Shown here: piece after piece, positions 1-7,922 of the stretch
How the letters are laid out: every line of letters starts with the position of its first letter
Position numbering within the stretch: position 1 is the first letter of the stretch
Source: Arthrobacter sp. NicSoilB8
GTDB taxonomy: Bacteria > Actinomycetota > Actinomycetes > Actinomycetales > Micrococcaceae
Reading direction: 5' to 3'
Length of the DNA stretch: 64,000 bases
Assembly: GCF_019977355.1 (NCBI RefSeq)
Contig: NZ_AP024655.1
Span: 4,278,001 to 4,342,000, forward strand
The notes under the pieces: model-generated
What the model was told of the DNA's origin: nothing
What the model saw: the letters and a program-made list of their open reading frames with translations, nothing else
The model's database searches: none
Translations under genes and position numbers: made by a program

Positions 1-617
1 TGGAGCGCGGCGTGCACGCACGGTTCGTTGAGCTGGTGGCCGAGAAGGCCGCGCTGCTGAGGGTCGGCGACCCGCTCAGCGCGGACACCGAAGTGGGCCC
101 GATCATCACAGCCCAGCAGTTCGCCACCGTCACCTCCCTCATCGAGGCAGGACTGAACGACGGCGGACGCCGGCTTACCGGCGCCACACTTCCGGATGCC
201 CTCTCCGGGTCCGGCCTGGCCGGCGGGCACTGGGTCATGCCGACCCTCCTGGACGGGGTCACGCCGCAAAACCGCCTCGAAACCACGGAGGTGTTCGGTC
301 CCGTGGTGGGCGCGGACGCATTCGACACGGAAGCAGAAGCCATCGCCCGCGCCAACAACACCAACTTCGGCCTCGCCGGAGCCGTGTGGACCTCCGATGT
401 CTCCCGCGCGCACCACATCGCCCGCCAGGTCAAGGCCGGCACGTTCTGGATCAACTCCTACAAAACCATCCACGTGGCGGTTCCGTTCGGCGGTTTCGGC
501 GATTCCGGCCACGGCCGTTCCTCCGGCCCCGGCGTCCTGGACGAATACACCCAGACCAAAGCCATCTGGGTGCCCACCCGCGCGGCAGGCTCGCCCTTCC
601 CGTCGCTGTCCTACTAA
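1..617 (+). CDS. Aldehyde dehydrogenase family protein, C-terminal part (gene starts outside the window)
   Basis: The frame is open from the window edge, so the N-terminal half of the protein, including the catalytic cysteine, is not visible. The visible ~204 residues carry C-terminal ALDH hallmarks: a TEVGPII segment, an EVFGPVV motif, the NNTNFGLAGAVWTSD stretch, and near the end PFGGFGDSGHGR followed by DEYTQTK. These belong to NAD(P)-dependent aldehyde oxidation. The gene lies 43 bases upstream of an M20 amidohydrolase and a DUF3100-like membrane protein on the same strand, so it is probably the first visible gene of a small catabolic operon. The substrate cannot be told from this fragment. 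Confidence 0.9.
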   Translation, partial: ERGVHARFVELVAEKAALLRVGDPLSADTEVGPIITAQQFATVTSLIEAGLNDGGRRLTGATLPDALSGSGLAGGHWVMPTLLDGVTPQNRLETTEVFGPVVGADAFDTEAEAIARANNTNFGLAGAVWTSDVSRAHHIARQVKAGTFWINSYKTIHVAVPFGGFGDSGHGRSSGPGVLDEYTQTKAIWVPTRAAGSPFPSLSY

Positions 618-660
618 AGCGTCCTATCTCAAGCGACCTAACTGGAGCAGGCAGATACTT

Positions 661-1887
661 ATGGAACTGACAGACATAACCGCCGCACTGGCGGCCCTTC
701 GCGCCGCCCTCGCGGACGGCGTCGACGACTGGAAACCCCGGGTCCTGGCCCTGGCGCGGGACATCCACGCCGCCAAGGAGGTCTCCTTCGAGGAGGTCCG
801 CTCGGCCGAAGCGGCAGCGGCCCTGCTGGACGCCGGCGGCTTCGAGGTTGAACGCGGCAGCGGCGGCCTGCCCACGGCCTTCACCGCGAGCGCCGGCAGC
901 GGTGACCTGATGGTGGCCCTGTGCGTGGAGTACGATGCGCTCCCGGGCATCGGGCACGCGTGCGGGCACAACCTGATCGCCGGCGCCTCCGTCGCCGCGG
1001 CCCTTGCCCTGCGGCCCTACGTGGACCAGTTGGGCATCACGCTGAAGGCGATCGGAACGCCCGCCGAGGAGCACGGCGGCGGCAAGGCGCTCCTGCTGGA
1101 GCGGGGAGCGTTCGACGGCGTCGGCCTGGCCCTGATGGTCCATCCCGTCCAGGACGGCCTGACCTACAACCCGACGGGCACCAGCGCCCAGGCCGTGGGC
1201 CGGTACAAGGCGACGTTCACCGGTAAGGCCGCGCACGCTGCAGCAGCCCCGCATCAGGGTGTGAACGCCGCGGACGCGGCAGTGCTGAGCCAGGTGGCCG
1301 TCGGGCTGCTGCGCCAGCAGATCCCCGGCGACCACCGCGTCGCGATGTACGTCGCCGAGGCCGGACACGTCACCAACATCATTCCGGAACGGGCCGTGGT
1401 CCAGTTTGAGTGCCGGGCCTTCACCCTTCCGGAATACGAGGCCCTGCTGGAACGCGTCCGCCGCTGCTTCGAAGGAGCAGCCCTCGCCACGGGCACCACC
1501 CTAGCCATCGAGGCAACGGAACCCCTCTACGAACCCCTGCTCCAGGACAACGCCCTGGCAGCGCACTGGACCGAGGCTATGGAGGCGTTCGGCAAGGACA
1601 CCTCGCCGGCGGCCGGCCTCAGCGGCGGGTCGACGGACATGGGCAACGTCTCCCAGGTCATCCCGTCCCTGCATCCCTGGCTGAGCATTCCCGGTGCGGA
1701 CGCGCCCATCCACTCCCATGCGTTCGCCGCACTTGCAGACTCTCCGGAGGCGTACGGGGTGATGTTCGAGGCGGCCACCGCGCTGGCTTGGACCGTCGCC
1801 ACCGCAGCCTCAACCCCCACCGAACGAGCACGCTTCACCAAAGCGGCATACCGCCGTCGTACTTTCACCCAGGAAGGCACATCATGA
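661..1887 (+). CDS. M20 family amidohydrolase/peptidase (AbgB/HipO-like)
   Basis: A 408-residue protein. ATG at 661 is preceded by a GGAGCAGG ribosome site; the frame stays open further upstream but that part overlaps the ALDH gene. The metallopeptidase signature EYDALPGIGHACGHN (around residues 95-110) supplies metal ligands, AEEHGGGK supplies the catalytic Glu region, and SGGSTDMGNVS near residue 320 is typical of the M20D branch that cleaves N-acyl or p-aminobenzoyl-glutamate amide bonds. Its stop overlaps the start of the DUF3100-like gene (ATGA), so the two are translationally coupled. I infer that the membrane protein brings in an amide substrate which this enzyme hydrolyses in the cytosol. 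The true substrate is unknown. Confidence 0.88.
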   Translation: MELTDITAALAALRAALADGVDDWKPRVLALARDIHAAKEVSFEEVRSAEAAAALLDAGGFEVERGSGGLPTAFTASAGSGDLMVALCVEYDALPGIGHACGHNLIAGASVAAALALRPYVDQLGITLKAIGTPAEEHGGGKALLLERGAFDGVGLALMVHPVQDGLTYNPTGTSAQAVGRYKATFTGKAAHAAAAPHQGVNAADAAVLSQVAVGLLRQQIPGDHRVAMYVAEAGHVTNIIPERAVVQFECRAFTLPEYEALLERVRRCFEGAALATGTTLAIEATEPLYEPLLQDNALAAHWTEAMEAFGKDTSPAAGLSGGSTDMGNVSQVIPSLHPWLSIPGADAPIHSHAFAALADSPEAYGVMFEAATALAWTVATAASTPTERARFTKAAYRRRTFTQEGTS

Positions 1888-3257
1888 GTACCAGCACCAC
1901 AACCGCGCGGATAGACAAAGCTGGCGCCCGGCTCACGCTTCCGGTCGCCGCCCTGGCCTTCGTCATTGCCGTAGCCGTCCAACTGATCGGCCAGGCCAAG
2001 ATTGACCTCGGGATCGGCGCAATCGTCATCTTCCCCATGGTCTGGGGCCTCATCCTTGGCCTGTTGGTTTCCATCCAGAAGTTCAAGCCGCTCGGCCTGG
2101 ACCTGCAGCGGATCGCGGCCGCCCTGGTGGGCGTGGCCGTGCTGCTCCTGGTGGCACGGCTGGCGTTCAACATCGGCCCCAGCCTCCCCAGCCTGATCAA
2201 GGCGGGACCCGCCCTGCTGCTGCAGGAAGTGGGCCACCTGCTGGGCACCATCGCACTGGCGCTGCCCCTGGCCGTCCTGCTCAAGATGGGCAAGGCAACG
2301 GTGGGGGCCACGTTCTCCCTGGACCGCGAACCGTCCTTCGCCATGGTCTCCGAAAAGTATGGTCCCGATTCGGACCAGTACCGGGGGGTGCTGGCCATGT
2401 ATGTTTTCGGAACCCTCTTTGGCGCCGTGTTCATCACGCTGCTCACCTCGCTGGTGGCCAACTGGAAGATCTTTGATCCCCTGGCCCTGGCCATGGGCGC
2501 CGGCGTGGGATCCGGCTCCATGATGGCGGCGTCCTCGGCCAGCATCATCGCTGCCTACCCCGGCGACCAGGAAGCCATCCTCGGGATGGCGGCAGTGTCC
2601 AACCTGATCACCACCATCCTCGGCGTCTACGTCGGAATCTACATCGCCCTACCGCTGGCGGACCGTTTCTACAAGGTCCTCACCCGCAAGCAGACCCGCG
2701 ACACCGCAGCCGTCGCCGCAGGGGCCACTGCAGAGCGCGGCCGGGCCGACATTGAGCGGGACGAGGCCCAGGCCGAAGAAAACCGTCGGTTCCGTGAGCA
2801 GGTCGCCGAATCCTCGGCACCCATCCGGCTCCCGCTGTGGCTGTCCCTGTCGGTCCTCACGGTCCTGGGCATCGGCACCGCTTCGGTGGCAGCCAAGGGG
2901 TTCAGCCTGGCGATCGTCGGCGGGTACGCAATCATGCTCGCCCTGGTCCTGGTCAGCATCGCCCTGGCGAAGGTCACCAAGAAAATTTCGGCGATCGTCT
3001 ACATCACCACCATCGGCGCCTACATCTCGAGCCCGTGGTTCTTCGGCGCGGAAGCCCTCACAGCCGTCATCAAGTCGGTCGACTTCCTGTCCATCGCCAC
3101 TGTCATGCTGACGCTCGCCGGCCTGTCCCTGGGCAAGGACATCCCCCTGCTGAAAACCATCGGCTGGAAGATCATTCCGGTGGGCCTGGTCGCCATCACC
3201 GCATCCTTCCTGCTCTCCACCGTGATCGCCGAGTTCGCCCTGGGGCTCTGGCACTAG
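1884..3257 (+). CDS. DUF3100-like multi-spanning membrane protein
   Basis: 457 residues. The ATG overlaps the stop of the upstream amidohydrolase. The protein has roughly ten hydrophobic segments, with a charged cytoplasmic loop rich in Glu and Arg around residues 265-315 that splits it into two membrane halves. A Gly/Ser/Ala-rich segment (MGAGVGSGSMMAASSASI) and the following AAYPGDQEAILGMAAVSNLIT resemble DUF3100 proteins, which are often found beside M20 amidohydrolases. That placement suggests transport of the amidohydrolase substrate, but transport has not been shown for the family as far as I know. The family name is from memory and should be verified by a profile search. Confidence 0.7.
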   Translation: MSTSTTTARIDKAGARLTLPVAALAFVIAVAVQLIGQAKIDLGIGAIVIFPMVWGLILGLLVSIQKFKPLGLDLQRIAAALVGVAVLLLVARLAFNIGPSLPSLIKAGPALLLQEVGHLLGTIALALPLAVLLKMGKATVGATFSLDREPSFAMVSEKYGPDSDQYRGVLAMYVFGTLFGAVFITLLTSLVANWKIFDPLALAMGAGVGSGSMMAASSASIIAAYPGDQEAILGMAAVSNLITTILGVYVGIYIALPLADRFYKVLTRKQTRDTAAVAAGATAERGRADIERDEAQAEENRRFREQVAESSAPIRLPLWLSLSVLTVLGIGTASVAAKGFSLAIVGGYAIMLALVLVSIALAKVTKKISAIVYITTIGAYISSPWFFGAEALTAVIKSVDFLSIATVMLTLAGLSLGKDIPLLKTIGWKIIPVGLVAITASFLLSTVIAEFALGLWH

Positions 3258-3293
3258 ACAGCTTCAGCGCCGCTGTTTGCGGCGGCAGTGAAC

Positions 3294-3323
3294 GGCCGAC
3301 GGCGGGACCTCCCGCCGTCGGCC
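3294..3323. repeat. GC-rich perfect inverted repeat, REP-like, possible terminator
   Basis: Two 14-base arms (GGCCGACGGCGGGA and its exact reverse complement) are separated by two bases. It begins 36 bases after the DUF3100-like stop codon and could terminate that operon. The same core (ACGGCGGGA facing TCCCGCCGT) recurs at 10111, 57488 and 58006, which points to a dispersed repeat rather than a one-off terminator. Confidence 0.8.
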
Positions 3324-3387
3324 GCTGGCGTTTGGGGGGGGTGCTGCTCGTCGCTTGTGCCGACGCTCCGGTCCGGCGGCGAAACCA

Positions 3388-3426
3388 ATCAAACCCCATT
3401 GATCGATCTATCAAGATTGATATAAT
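3388..3426 (+). promoter_or_regulatory. Promoter and putative ArsR-type operator for the arsR-arsC fusion gene
   Basis: TATAAT at 3421-3426 is a perfect -10 box. TTGATC at 3399-3404, 16 bases upstream, can serve as -35. The GTG start follows the -10 box by only six bases, so transcription probably begins at the start codon and the mRNA is leaderless. TTGAT(3399-3403)-N6-ATCAA(3410-3414) is a perfect inverted repeat lying between the promoter boxes, with further half-sites ATCAA at 3388 and TTGAT at 3417. This alternation is what ArsR/SmtB-family repressors commonly bind, and its position would block RNA polymerase. Confidence 0.8.
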
Positions 3427-3432
3427 TTCCTT

Positions 3433-4275
3433 GTGAGCCGTACCACATCCCTAGAGGCTCAGGAGGCCTCGGAATTCCTTCGCGTGGCCGGACACCCCGT
3501 GCGGTGGCAGCTGCTGGGCGAGCTGGCGCGCAGCGACCGGCAGGTGCGCGAGCTGACGGCGCTGGTGGGCCAGCGGCAGAGCCTGACATCCTACCATCTG
3601 GGCCGTCTGCGCGCAGCCGGGCTGGTGACCATGCGGCGCAGCTCGGCCGACGGACGGGACACCTACTGCAGCCTCAACCTGGCAGGCTACCGCGAACGGC
3701 TTGCCGAATCCGGCGCGGCGCTACACCCCGGCCTGCGGCTGGTCCCCGCTGGTCTGCCGGGGCCGGCCGGCGCTCTTGACCGACCGCCGGGTCAGCCTGC
3801 CGCGCAGTCGCCCGTTCGGGTTTTGTTCCTCTGCACGGGCAACAGCGCCCGCTCCCAGATGGCCGAAGCGATCCTGCGGCACGTGGGCGGTTCCCGGATC
3901 GAAGCCGCGAGCGCCGGCAGCCACCCCAAGGACCTGCACCCTCACGCCGTGCGCGTGATGGCTGAGCGCGGCATGGACATCAGCGGCGCCCGTTCCAAGC
4001 ATCTGGGTGAGTTCGCCGAGCAGCGGTTCGACTACGTGATCAGCCTGTGCGACCGGGTGCGGGAAGTGTGCCCGGACTTCCCGGGGGCACCCGCGATGGT
4101 GCACTGGAGCATCCCGGATCCGGCTGCCGCGGCAGCCAAAGCCCCCGGAGCCGCCGGAGCCGCCGATAACGACAGTTACCCGGCGTTCGTCCGCACGGCA
4201 GACGAACTGGCCTCGCGGATCCAGTTCCTGCTTTACGCCATCGAGCATTCCCCAATGAGTTCGGAAAGGAGCTAG
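3433..4275 (+). CDS. ArsR-family regulator fused to LMW-phosphatase-type arsenate reductase
   Basis: 280 residues with GTG start directly after the promoter. Residues about 8-85 form an ArsR-type winged helix (LTSYHLGRLRAAGLV recognition region). Residues about 127-275 form a low-molecular-weight phosphatase-fold ArsC. The P-loop CTGNSARS begins at C134; SLCDRVREVC provides C206 and C213, the same seven-residue spacing as the redox cysteine pair of thioredoxin-coupled ArsC; and D229 in IPDP is the expected general acid. The fusion therefore predicts arsenate reduction plus self-regulation in one chain. The usual ELCVCDL metal-sensing motif is missing from the DNA-binding helix, so the inducer may be sensed elsewhere, for example through the ArsC cysteines. 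No arsenite pump is encoded beside it. A VOC gene follows after two bases. Confidence 0.88.
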   Translation: MSRTTSLEAQEASEFLRVAGHPVRWQLLGELARSDRQVRELTALVGQRQSLTSYHLGRLRAAGLVTMRRSSADGRDTYCSLNLAGYRERLAESGAALHPGLRLVPAGLPGPAGALDRPPGQPAAQSPVRVLFLCTGNSARSQMAEAILRHVGGSRIEAASAGSHPKDLHPHAVRVMAERGMDISGARSKHLGEFAEQRFDYVISLCDRVREVCPDFPGAPAMVHWSIPDPAAAAAKAPGAAGAADNDSYPAFVRTADELASRIQFLLYAIEHSPMSSERS

Positions 4276-4277
4276 CC

Positions 4278-4670
4278 ATGCCCAACGACCTTACGGAGCT
4301 GGTCAGCGTCCGCTACATGGTGGACGACGTCGATGCGGCGATCGACTTCTATACGAAGCACCTCGGGTTCGCCCTCAGGATGAGTGCCGCACCGGCCTTC
4401 GCCGACGTCACCCGCGGCCGGCTGAGACTCCTCCTGAGCGGGCCGCGCAGCTCGGCCGGACGGCCCATGCCGGACGGCACCGTCCCCTCACCGGGAGGAT
4501 GGAACCGAATCCACCTCATCGTGAGCGATATCGCGGCCGAGGTGGGCCGCCTGCGCGCGGCAGGCCTCACGTTCCGCAACGACATCGTCAAAGGTCCCGG
4601 CGGACAACAGATCCTGCTGGAAGATCCGTCCGGCAACGTGGTCGAGTTGTTCCAGCCCGCCGGCGAATAG
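4278..4670 (+). CDS. VOC (glyoxalase/bleomycin resistance) superfamily protein
   Basis: 130 residues, ATG two bases after the arsR-arsC stop, with an AAAGGAG ribosome site inside the upstream gene end. The paired beta-alpha-beta-beta-beta units are visible: VRYMVDDVDAAIDFYTKHLGF at the start and NRIHLIVSDIAAEVGRLRAAG in the second half, ending in the common ILLEDPSGNVVELFQP. Close coupling to an arsenic-type gene suggests the C-As lyase ArsI, but the protein has no cysteine and therefore lacks that enzyme's arsenic-binding thiols. A general lyase, isomerase or binding function is more likely. The first metal-ligand His position reads Val-Arg, so metal binding is uncertain. Confidence 0.85.
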   Translation: MPNDLTELVSVRYMVDDVDAAIDFYTKHLGFALRMSAAPAFADVTRGRLRLLLSGPRSSAGRPMPDGTVPSPGGWNRIHLIVSDIAAEVGRLRAAGLTFRNDIVKGPGGQQILLEDPSGNVVELFQPAGE

Positions 4671-4677
4671 CGCGCCG

Positions 4678-4731
4678 TTCCCAAAGGGCGGACTGTTCAC
4701 AAAGGGGGGACTGTTCACAGAGGGCGGAGAG
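4678..4731. repeat. Three tandem copies of an 18-base unit
   Basis: Imperfect units of the form TTCNCAAAGGGCGGACTG start at 4678, 4696 and 4714, beginning eight bases after the VOC stop. Differences between copies are one to four bases. I see no coding potential that needs it; it may be replication slippage in the 3' region. Confidence 0.7.
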
Positions 4732-4800
4732 CCGGATCCAGCTGAGTGCCTCTGCCAGGGCTCAGTTTCCTCTCTGTGCTGCTGGCGGCCGGCGTGGTCT

Positions 4801-5010
4801 TCAGTGGACGAGTTCGCGGGTCATTCCGAAGGGAACCTGGTCCGAGAGCGCGGCTGTGTAGCGTCCGGGCTTGTTGCGAGTGACCAGGATTCCGTATGTC
4901 CCCGTGAGCATCGCGGCTTCCTGAAGGTCCTTGACCGCGGCCTCAAGCTGCTCTTCAAGGGTGTGCCGGCTGGTCACGTGAATATCGATGGCTTCAATGG
5001 TGGTCGACAT
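4801..5010 (-). CDS. Small conserved-looking hypothetical protein
   Basis: 69 residues read leftward from ATG at 5010, preceded by AAGGAC as ribosome site. The sequence begins MSTTIEAIDIHVTSRHTLEEQ, continues with an amphipathic helix (LEEQLEAAVKDLQEAAML), and contains ILVTRNKPGRYTAAL and a closing VPFGMTREL. It has no signal peptide or membrane segment. Composition and codon use fit a real gene, and I recall similar short proteins in Arthrobacter genomes without known function. It is convergent with the VOC gene. Confidence 0.65.
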   Translation of the reverse strand: MSTTIEAIDIHVTSRHTLEEQLEAAVKDLQEAAMLTGTYGILVTRNKPGRYTAALSDQVPFGMTRELVH

Positions 5011-5405
5011 AGTTGTCCTTGCGTGGTGGTCGGGGTCTTACGGCGCCCGAGGGGGTGGTTGCTTCCAGTTCAAGACACAGAATTCGCGGTGGCCATCGGT
5101 ATCTGCCCCCCATGAACAGGGGAAGGGATGGCTGCCGGGAATGTCTCTGTCGCGTCCCCCAAGCTCGCGGCGATCGTGACCTGCATCACATAAGAGCGTC
5201 TTAATTAACAATTAAAACGATCTCGTTCATCCTTGTCAAGACAATAGGTCAAACGACCGGGATCCCGCACATCGGCGAACGGGTTCCCCTCATTTCGGCC
5301 GGGTTCCCAAGGAGCCGCATGGGTTTCCGGCCTGTCGGCCGGGCGCAGCGTGGAGGGGAGTCTGCGAACCTTTCATTGGACGCGGAGCCGCCGCATGATA
5401 GGCGC
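5011..5405. other. Intergenic region upstream of the glutamine synthetase-like gene
   Basis: About 395 bases lie between divergent genes. The centre (5190-5250) is AT-rich against the GC-rich surroundings. It holds an inverted repeat TTAAT(5201)-N5-ATTAA(5215), a candidate operator. I see no convincing gene. The stretch just before 5406 lacks a strong ribosome site, so a weakly translated or alternative start for the downstream gene is possible. Confidence 0.5.
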
Positions 5406-6770
5406 ATGACTCAAATCGCATCTGCCGACGAATCCGACGCTGCCAAAGCACAGCACGAGCTCCAGGAGGCCGGCGTCCGCACGGTGATCGGCACGGTGGT
5501 GAATGCTTCGGGCATCACCTTGGCCAAGAGCGTTCCGTTGACACGGCTCAAAACCTTCCACGAATCCGGGATGGGCGCTGCCCCCGTCTGGCATGTCTTC
5601 ACGATCGACGGCGGGATAGCGTTCACGGACAGCATCACCACCGTCGGCGATATGCGCCTCAAGATCGATATCGCGGGACTCCGTGTCCTGCAGGGCGGCC
5701 GGGCATGGGCACCAGGCAACCTTTTCGAACAAGACGGAGCCGCCTCTCCAGTCTGTGCCCGCCGCCTTCTGGCCGACGTCGAGGGCAGCCTCGACGAGGC
5801 CGGATACCACGTACTCGTGGGCCACGAACTTGAATTCTTCCTCGTCGCCCCGGACGGTTCAGCGCTGGAAACCGCGCCCTGGGTTCCGTACGGGGCGACC
5901 GGTCTTCTGGACCGATCGGCATTCCTCGATGATCTGCTGTCAGAGCTGAACCGGGCCGGCATTCCCATGGAGCAGATCCACGCCGAGTACGGCCGAAACC
6001 AGTTCGAGTTTTCGCTTCCCCCGGCCTCGCCGGTTCGGGCCGCGGACACCGCGGTCCTTGCCAAGCTCATTGTTGGCATCGCCGCCAGGGCCCACAGCAT
6101 GCAGGCCTCGTTCTCCCCGATGCCCTTTGCCGGCACCGTCGGAAACGGTGCCCACCAGCACTTTTCGCTCCGCAAGAACGGCCTGCCCCTGTTCTCCGGC
6201 GGCAGCGGACCGCACGGCATCTGCGCCGAGGGAGGCGCGGCCATTGGAGGAATCATTGCGGGACTTCCCGATATCCAGGGTTTCCTCACGGGATCAGTTT
6301 TGTCCGGAAGCCGCTTGGCACCCGGCACATGGTCGGGCGCCTACCTATGCTGGGGCCTGGAAAACCGGGAAGCCTCAGTGCGCTTTCTGAACGAGGGCAA
6401 GAGCAATCCGCACGGAGCCAACGTCGAGGTGAAAATCGTCGACCCGTCGGCAAACGTGTATCTGGCCTCCGCCGCCATCCTGGCGCTCGCCCTTGACGGC
6501 ATCCGCAGCGGGCAAAAGCTTCCGACAGAGATCCCGGGTGACCCCGGACGGCTTTCGGAAGGTGAACGGCACCGGGCCAACGTCCGGCTGCTCTCAGACT
6601 CCCCCGCCGCCATCATCGACGCGCTGGACAAGTCCCACCTGGCACGCGGGCTTCTCGGAGACGCCGTCGTCGATGCCACGGTGGCCGTCCGGCGCTACGA
6701 ACAGCGCATCGCCGCGGAACTCGCGCCGGATGAGCTTGCCGAACGCTTTCGACTTGCCTGGTCGATCTAA
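5406..6770 (+). CDS. Glutamine synthetase-like ligase (gamma-glutamylation type)
   Basis: 454 residues from ATG at 5406; the frame is open 29 codons further upstream, but homology-like sequence begins near this ATG. The GS catalytic fold is clear: ELEFF (E141, E143) and E194/E201 as metal ligands, NGAHQHFS around residue 250 for the glutamate/ATP site, ENREASVRFL near 320 and NVEVKIVDPSANVYLA near 341. It is shorter and more divergent than housekeeping GlnA and lacks the usual adenylylation loop, so it more likely ligates glutamate to an amine, as GlnT/PuuA-type proteins do. Its stop overlaps the next ATG by one base. Together the pair matches the two halves of eukaryotic FluG, which joins an amidohydrolase and a GS domain. 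Confidence 0.85.
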   Translation: MTQIASADESDAAKAQHELQEAGVRTVIGTVVNASGITLAKSVPLTRLKTFHESGMGAAPVWHVFTIDGGIAFTDSITTVGDMRLKIDIAGLRVLQGGRAWAPGNLFEQDGAASPVCARRLLADVEGSLDEAGYHVLVGHELEFFLVAPDGSALETAPWVPYGATGLLDRSAFLDDLLSELNRAGIPMEQIHAEYGRNQFEFSLPPASPVRAADTAVLAKLIVGIAARAHSMQASFSPMPFAGTVGNGAHQHFSLRKNGLPLFSGGSGPHGICAEGGAAIGGIIAGLPDIQGFLTGSVLSGSRLAPGTWSGAYLCWGLENREASVRFLNEGKSNPHGANVEVKIVDPSANVYLASAAILALALDGIRSGQKLPTEIPGDPGRLSEGERHRANVRLLSDSPAAIIDALDKSHLARGLLGDAVVDATVAVRRYEQRIAAELAPDELAERFRLAWSI

Positions 6771-7912
6771 TGGCGGGCGGCTCCTTCCCGGACTTCGTCG
6801 AACAAGTCAGCCTCATTGACCACCACGTGCATGGCGCGTTTCACGGCGACGGTGATGAGGCGCGCTTTCAGAACTCGCTCAACGAAGGAAACACCGAAGC
6901 ACTGGCCCGCCCTGAGGACACCTACGACTCACAAATCGGGCTCGCCATCCGGCGCTGGTGCAGCGGCATTCTTGATCTGCCACGGCATGCCTCCCCGGCG
7001 GACTACTGGAGCCGGCGCTCCGAGCTTGGAGAACTCGAGGTCAGCCGGCGGATGACCCGCGCTGCCGGGGTGAGCGACTGGCTGATCGATACAGGCCTGG
7101 ATGCCGCCGACTACTTCGGCAGGGCCGGCATGGCCGAGGCCTCAGGCGGGCGAACCCACGAGATCGTTCGGCTGGAACTGGTCGCCGAGGCGCTGATCCA
7201 GGACATTGCCAACCCGGCAGATTACGTCGACGAGTTCGGCCAGCGGCTTCAGGAGCTCACCCGCAGCGCCGTGGGCGTCAAGACAGTTCTGGCCTACCGC
7301 GCAGGATTCGACCAAAACCTCAGCCGGCCGACACCGGCCGCGGTCGTTGAAGCAGCCCGCCGCTGGCAGGAGAACCAGCGCGCCGGCACCAACGCGAAGC
7401 TCACCGACGTGACACTCATCGCCCACGGGATCCACACCGCCGTGTCGATGAAGCTCCCGGTGCAATTCCATGTTGGATTCGGTGACCGCGACCTGGACCT
7501 CCACAAGACCAATCCCCTGTACCTCATGGATTTTCTGCGGTCCCCCGACGTCCGAGACGCGCCCATCATGCTGCTCCACTGCTATCCATTCGAACGCGAG
7601 GCCGGCTATTTGGCCCACGCCTTTGAAAACGTCTACATCGACGTGGGACTCGCCGTGAACTTCACCGGGTCACGGAGCCGGAATCTGGTGGCCCGCTCAT
7701 TCGAACTGGCTCCCTTCACAAAGATCCTTTACTCCTCCGACGCATTCGGCCCAGCCGAACTTCATTACCTCGGAGCGAGACTGTGGCGCAACGCGATCAC
7801 CAAGGTTGTCGGCGGATGGATCGACGACGACGACTGTTCAGAGGCGGACGCCCGCAAGATCGTCCAACTCGTCGCACGCGATAACGCCCGCCGCGTGTAC
7901 GGGCTCCCCTGA
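6770..7912 (+). CDS. Amidohydrolase family protein (FluG N-terminal-like)
   Basis: 380 residues; ATG at 6770 overlaps the stop of the GS-like gene. The N-terminus carries the metal-binding LIDHHVHG (H19, H21), later QFHVGFGDRDLDL supplies another His region, MLLHCYPFERE follows, and LYSSDAFGPAELHYLGARLWR gives the final Asp of a TIM-barrel amidohydrolase. A long helical insert (residues about 45-130) is typical of the Amidohydro_2/FluG type. With the adjacent ligase, the likely task is conversion of a gamma-glutamylated or amide intermediate, but the substrate is unknown. Downstream is a broken LacI gene that may once have regulated the pair. Confidence 0.85.
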   Translation: MAGGSFPDFVEQVSLIDHHVHGAFHGDGDEARFQNSLNEGNTEALARPEDTYDSQIGLAIRRWCSGILDLPRHASPADYWSRRSELGELEVSRRMTRAAGVSDWLIDTGLDAADYFGRAGMAEASGGRTHEIVRLELVAEALIQDIANPADYVDEFGQRLQELTRSAVGVKTVLAYRAGFDQNLSRPTPAAVVEAARRWQENQRAGTNAKLTDVTLIAHGIHTAVSMKLPVQFHVGFGDRDLDLHKTNPLYLMDFLRSPDVRDAPIMLLHCYPFEREAGYLAHAFENVYIDVGLAVNFTGSRSRNLVARSFELAPFTKILYSSDAFGPAELHYLGARLWRNAITKVVGGWIDDDDCSEADARKIVQLVARDNARRVYGLP

Positions 7913-7922
7913 GGACGGCGGC

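Noticed and set aside
4278..4670. ArsI-type C-As lyase
   Set aside because: Context fits, but the protein has no cysteine at all, so the arsenic-binding thiols are missing.
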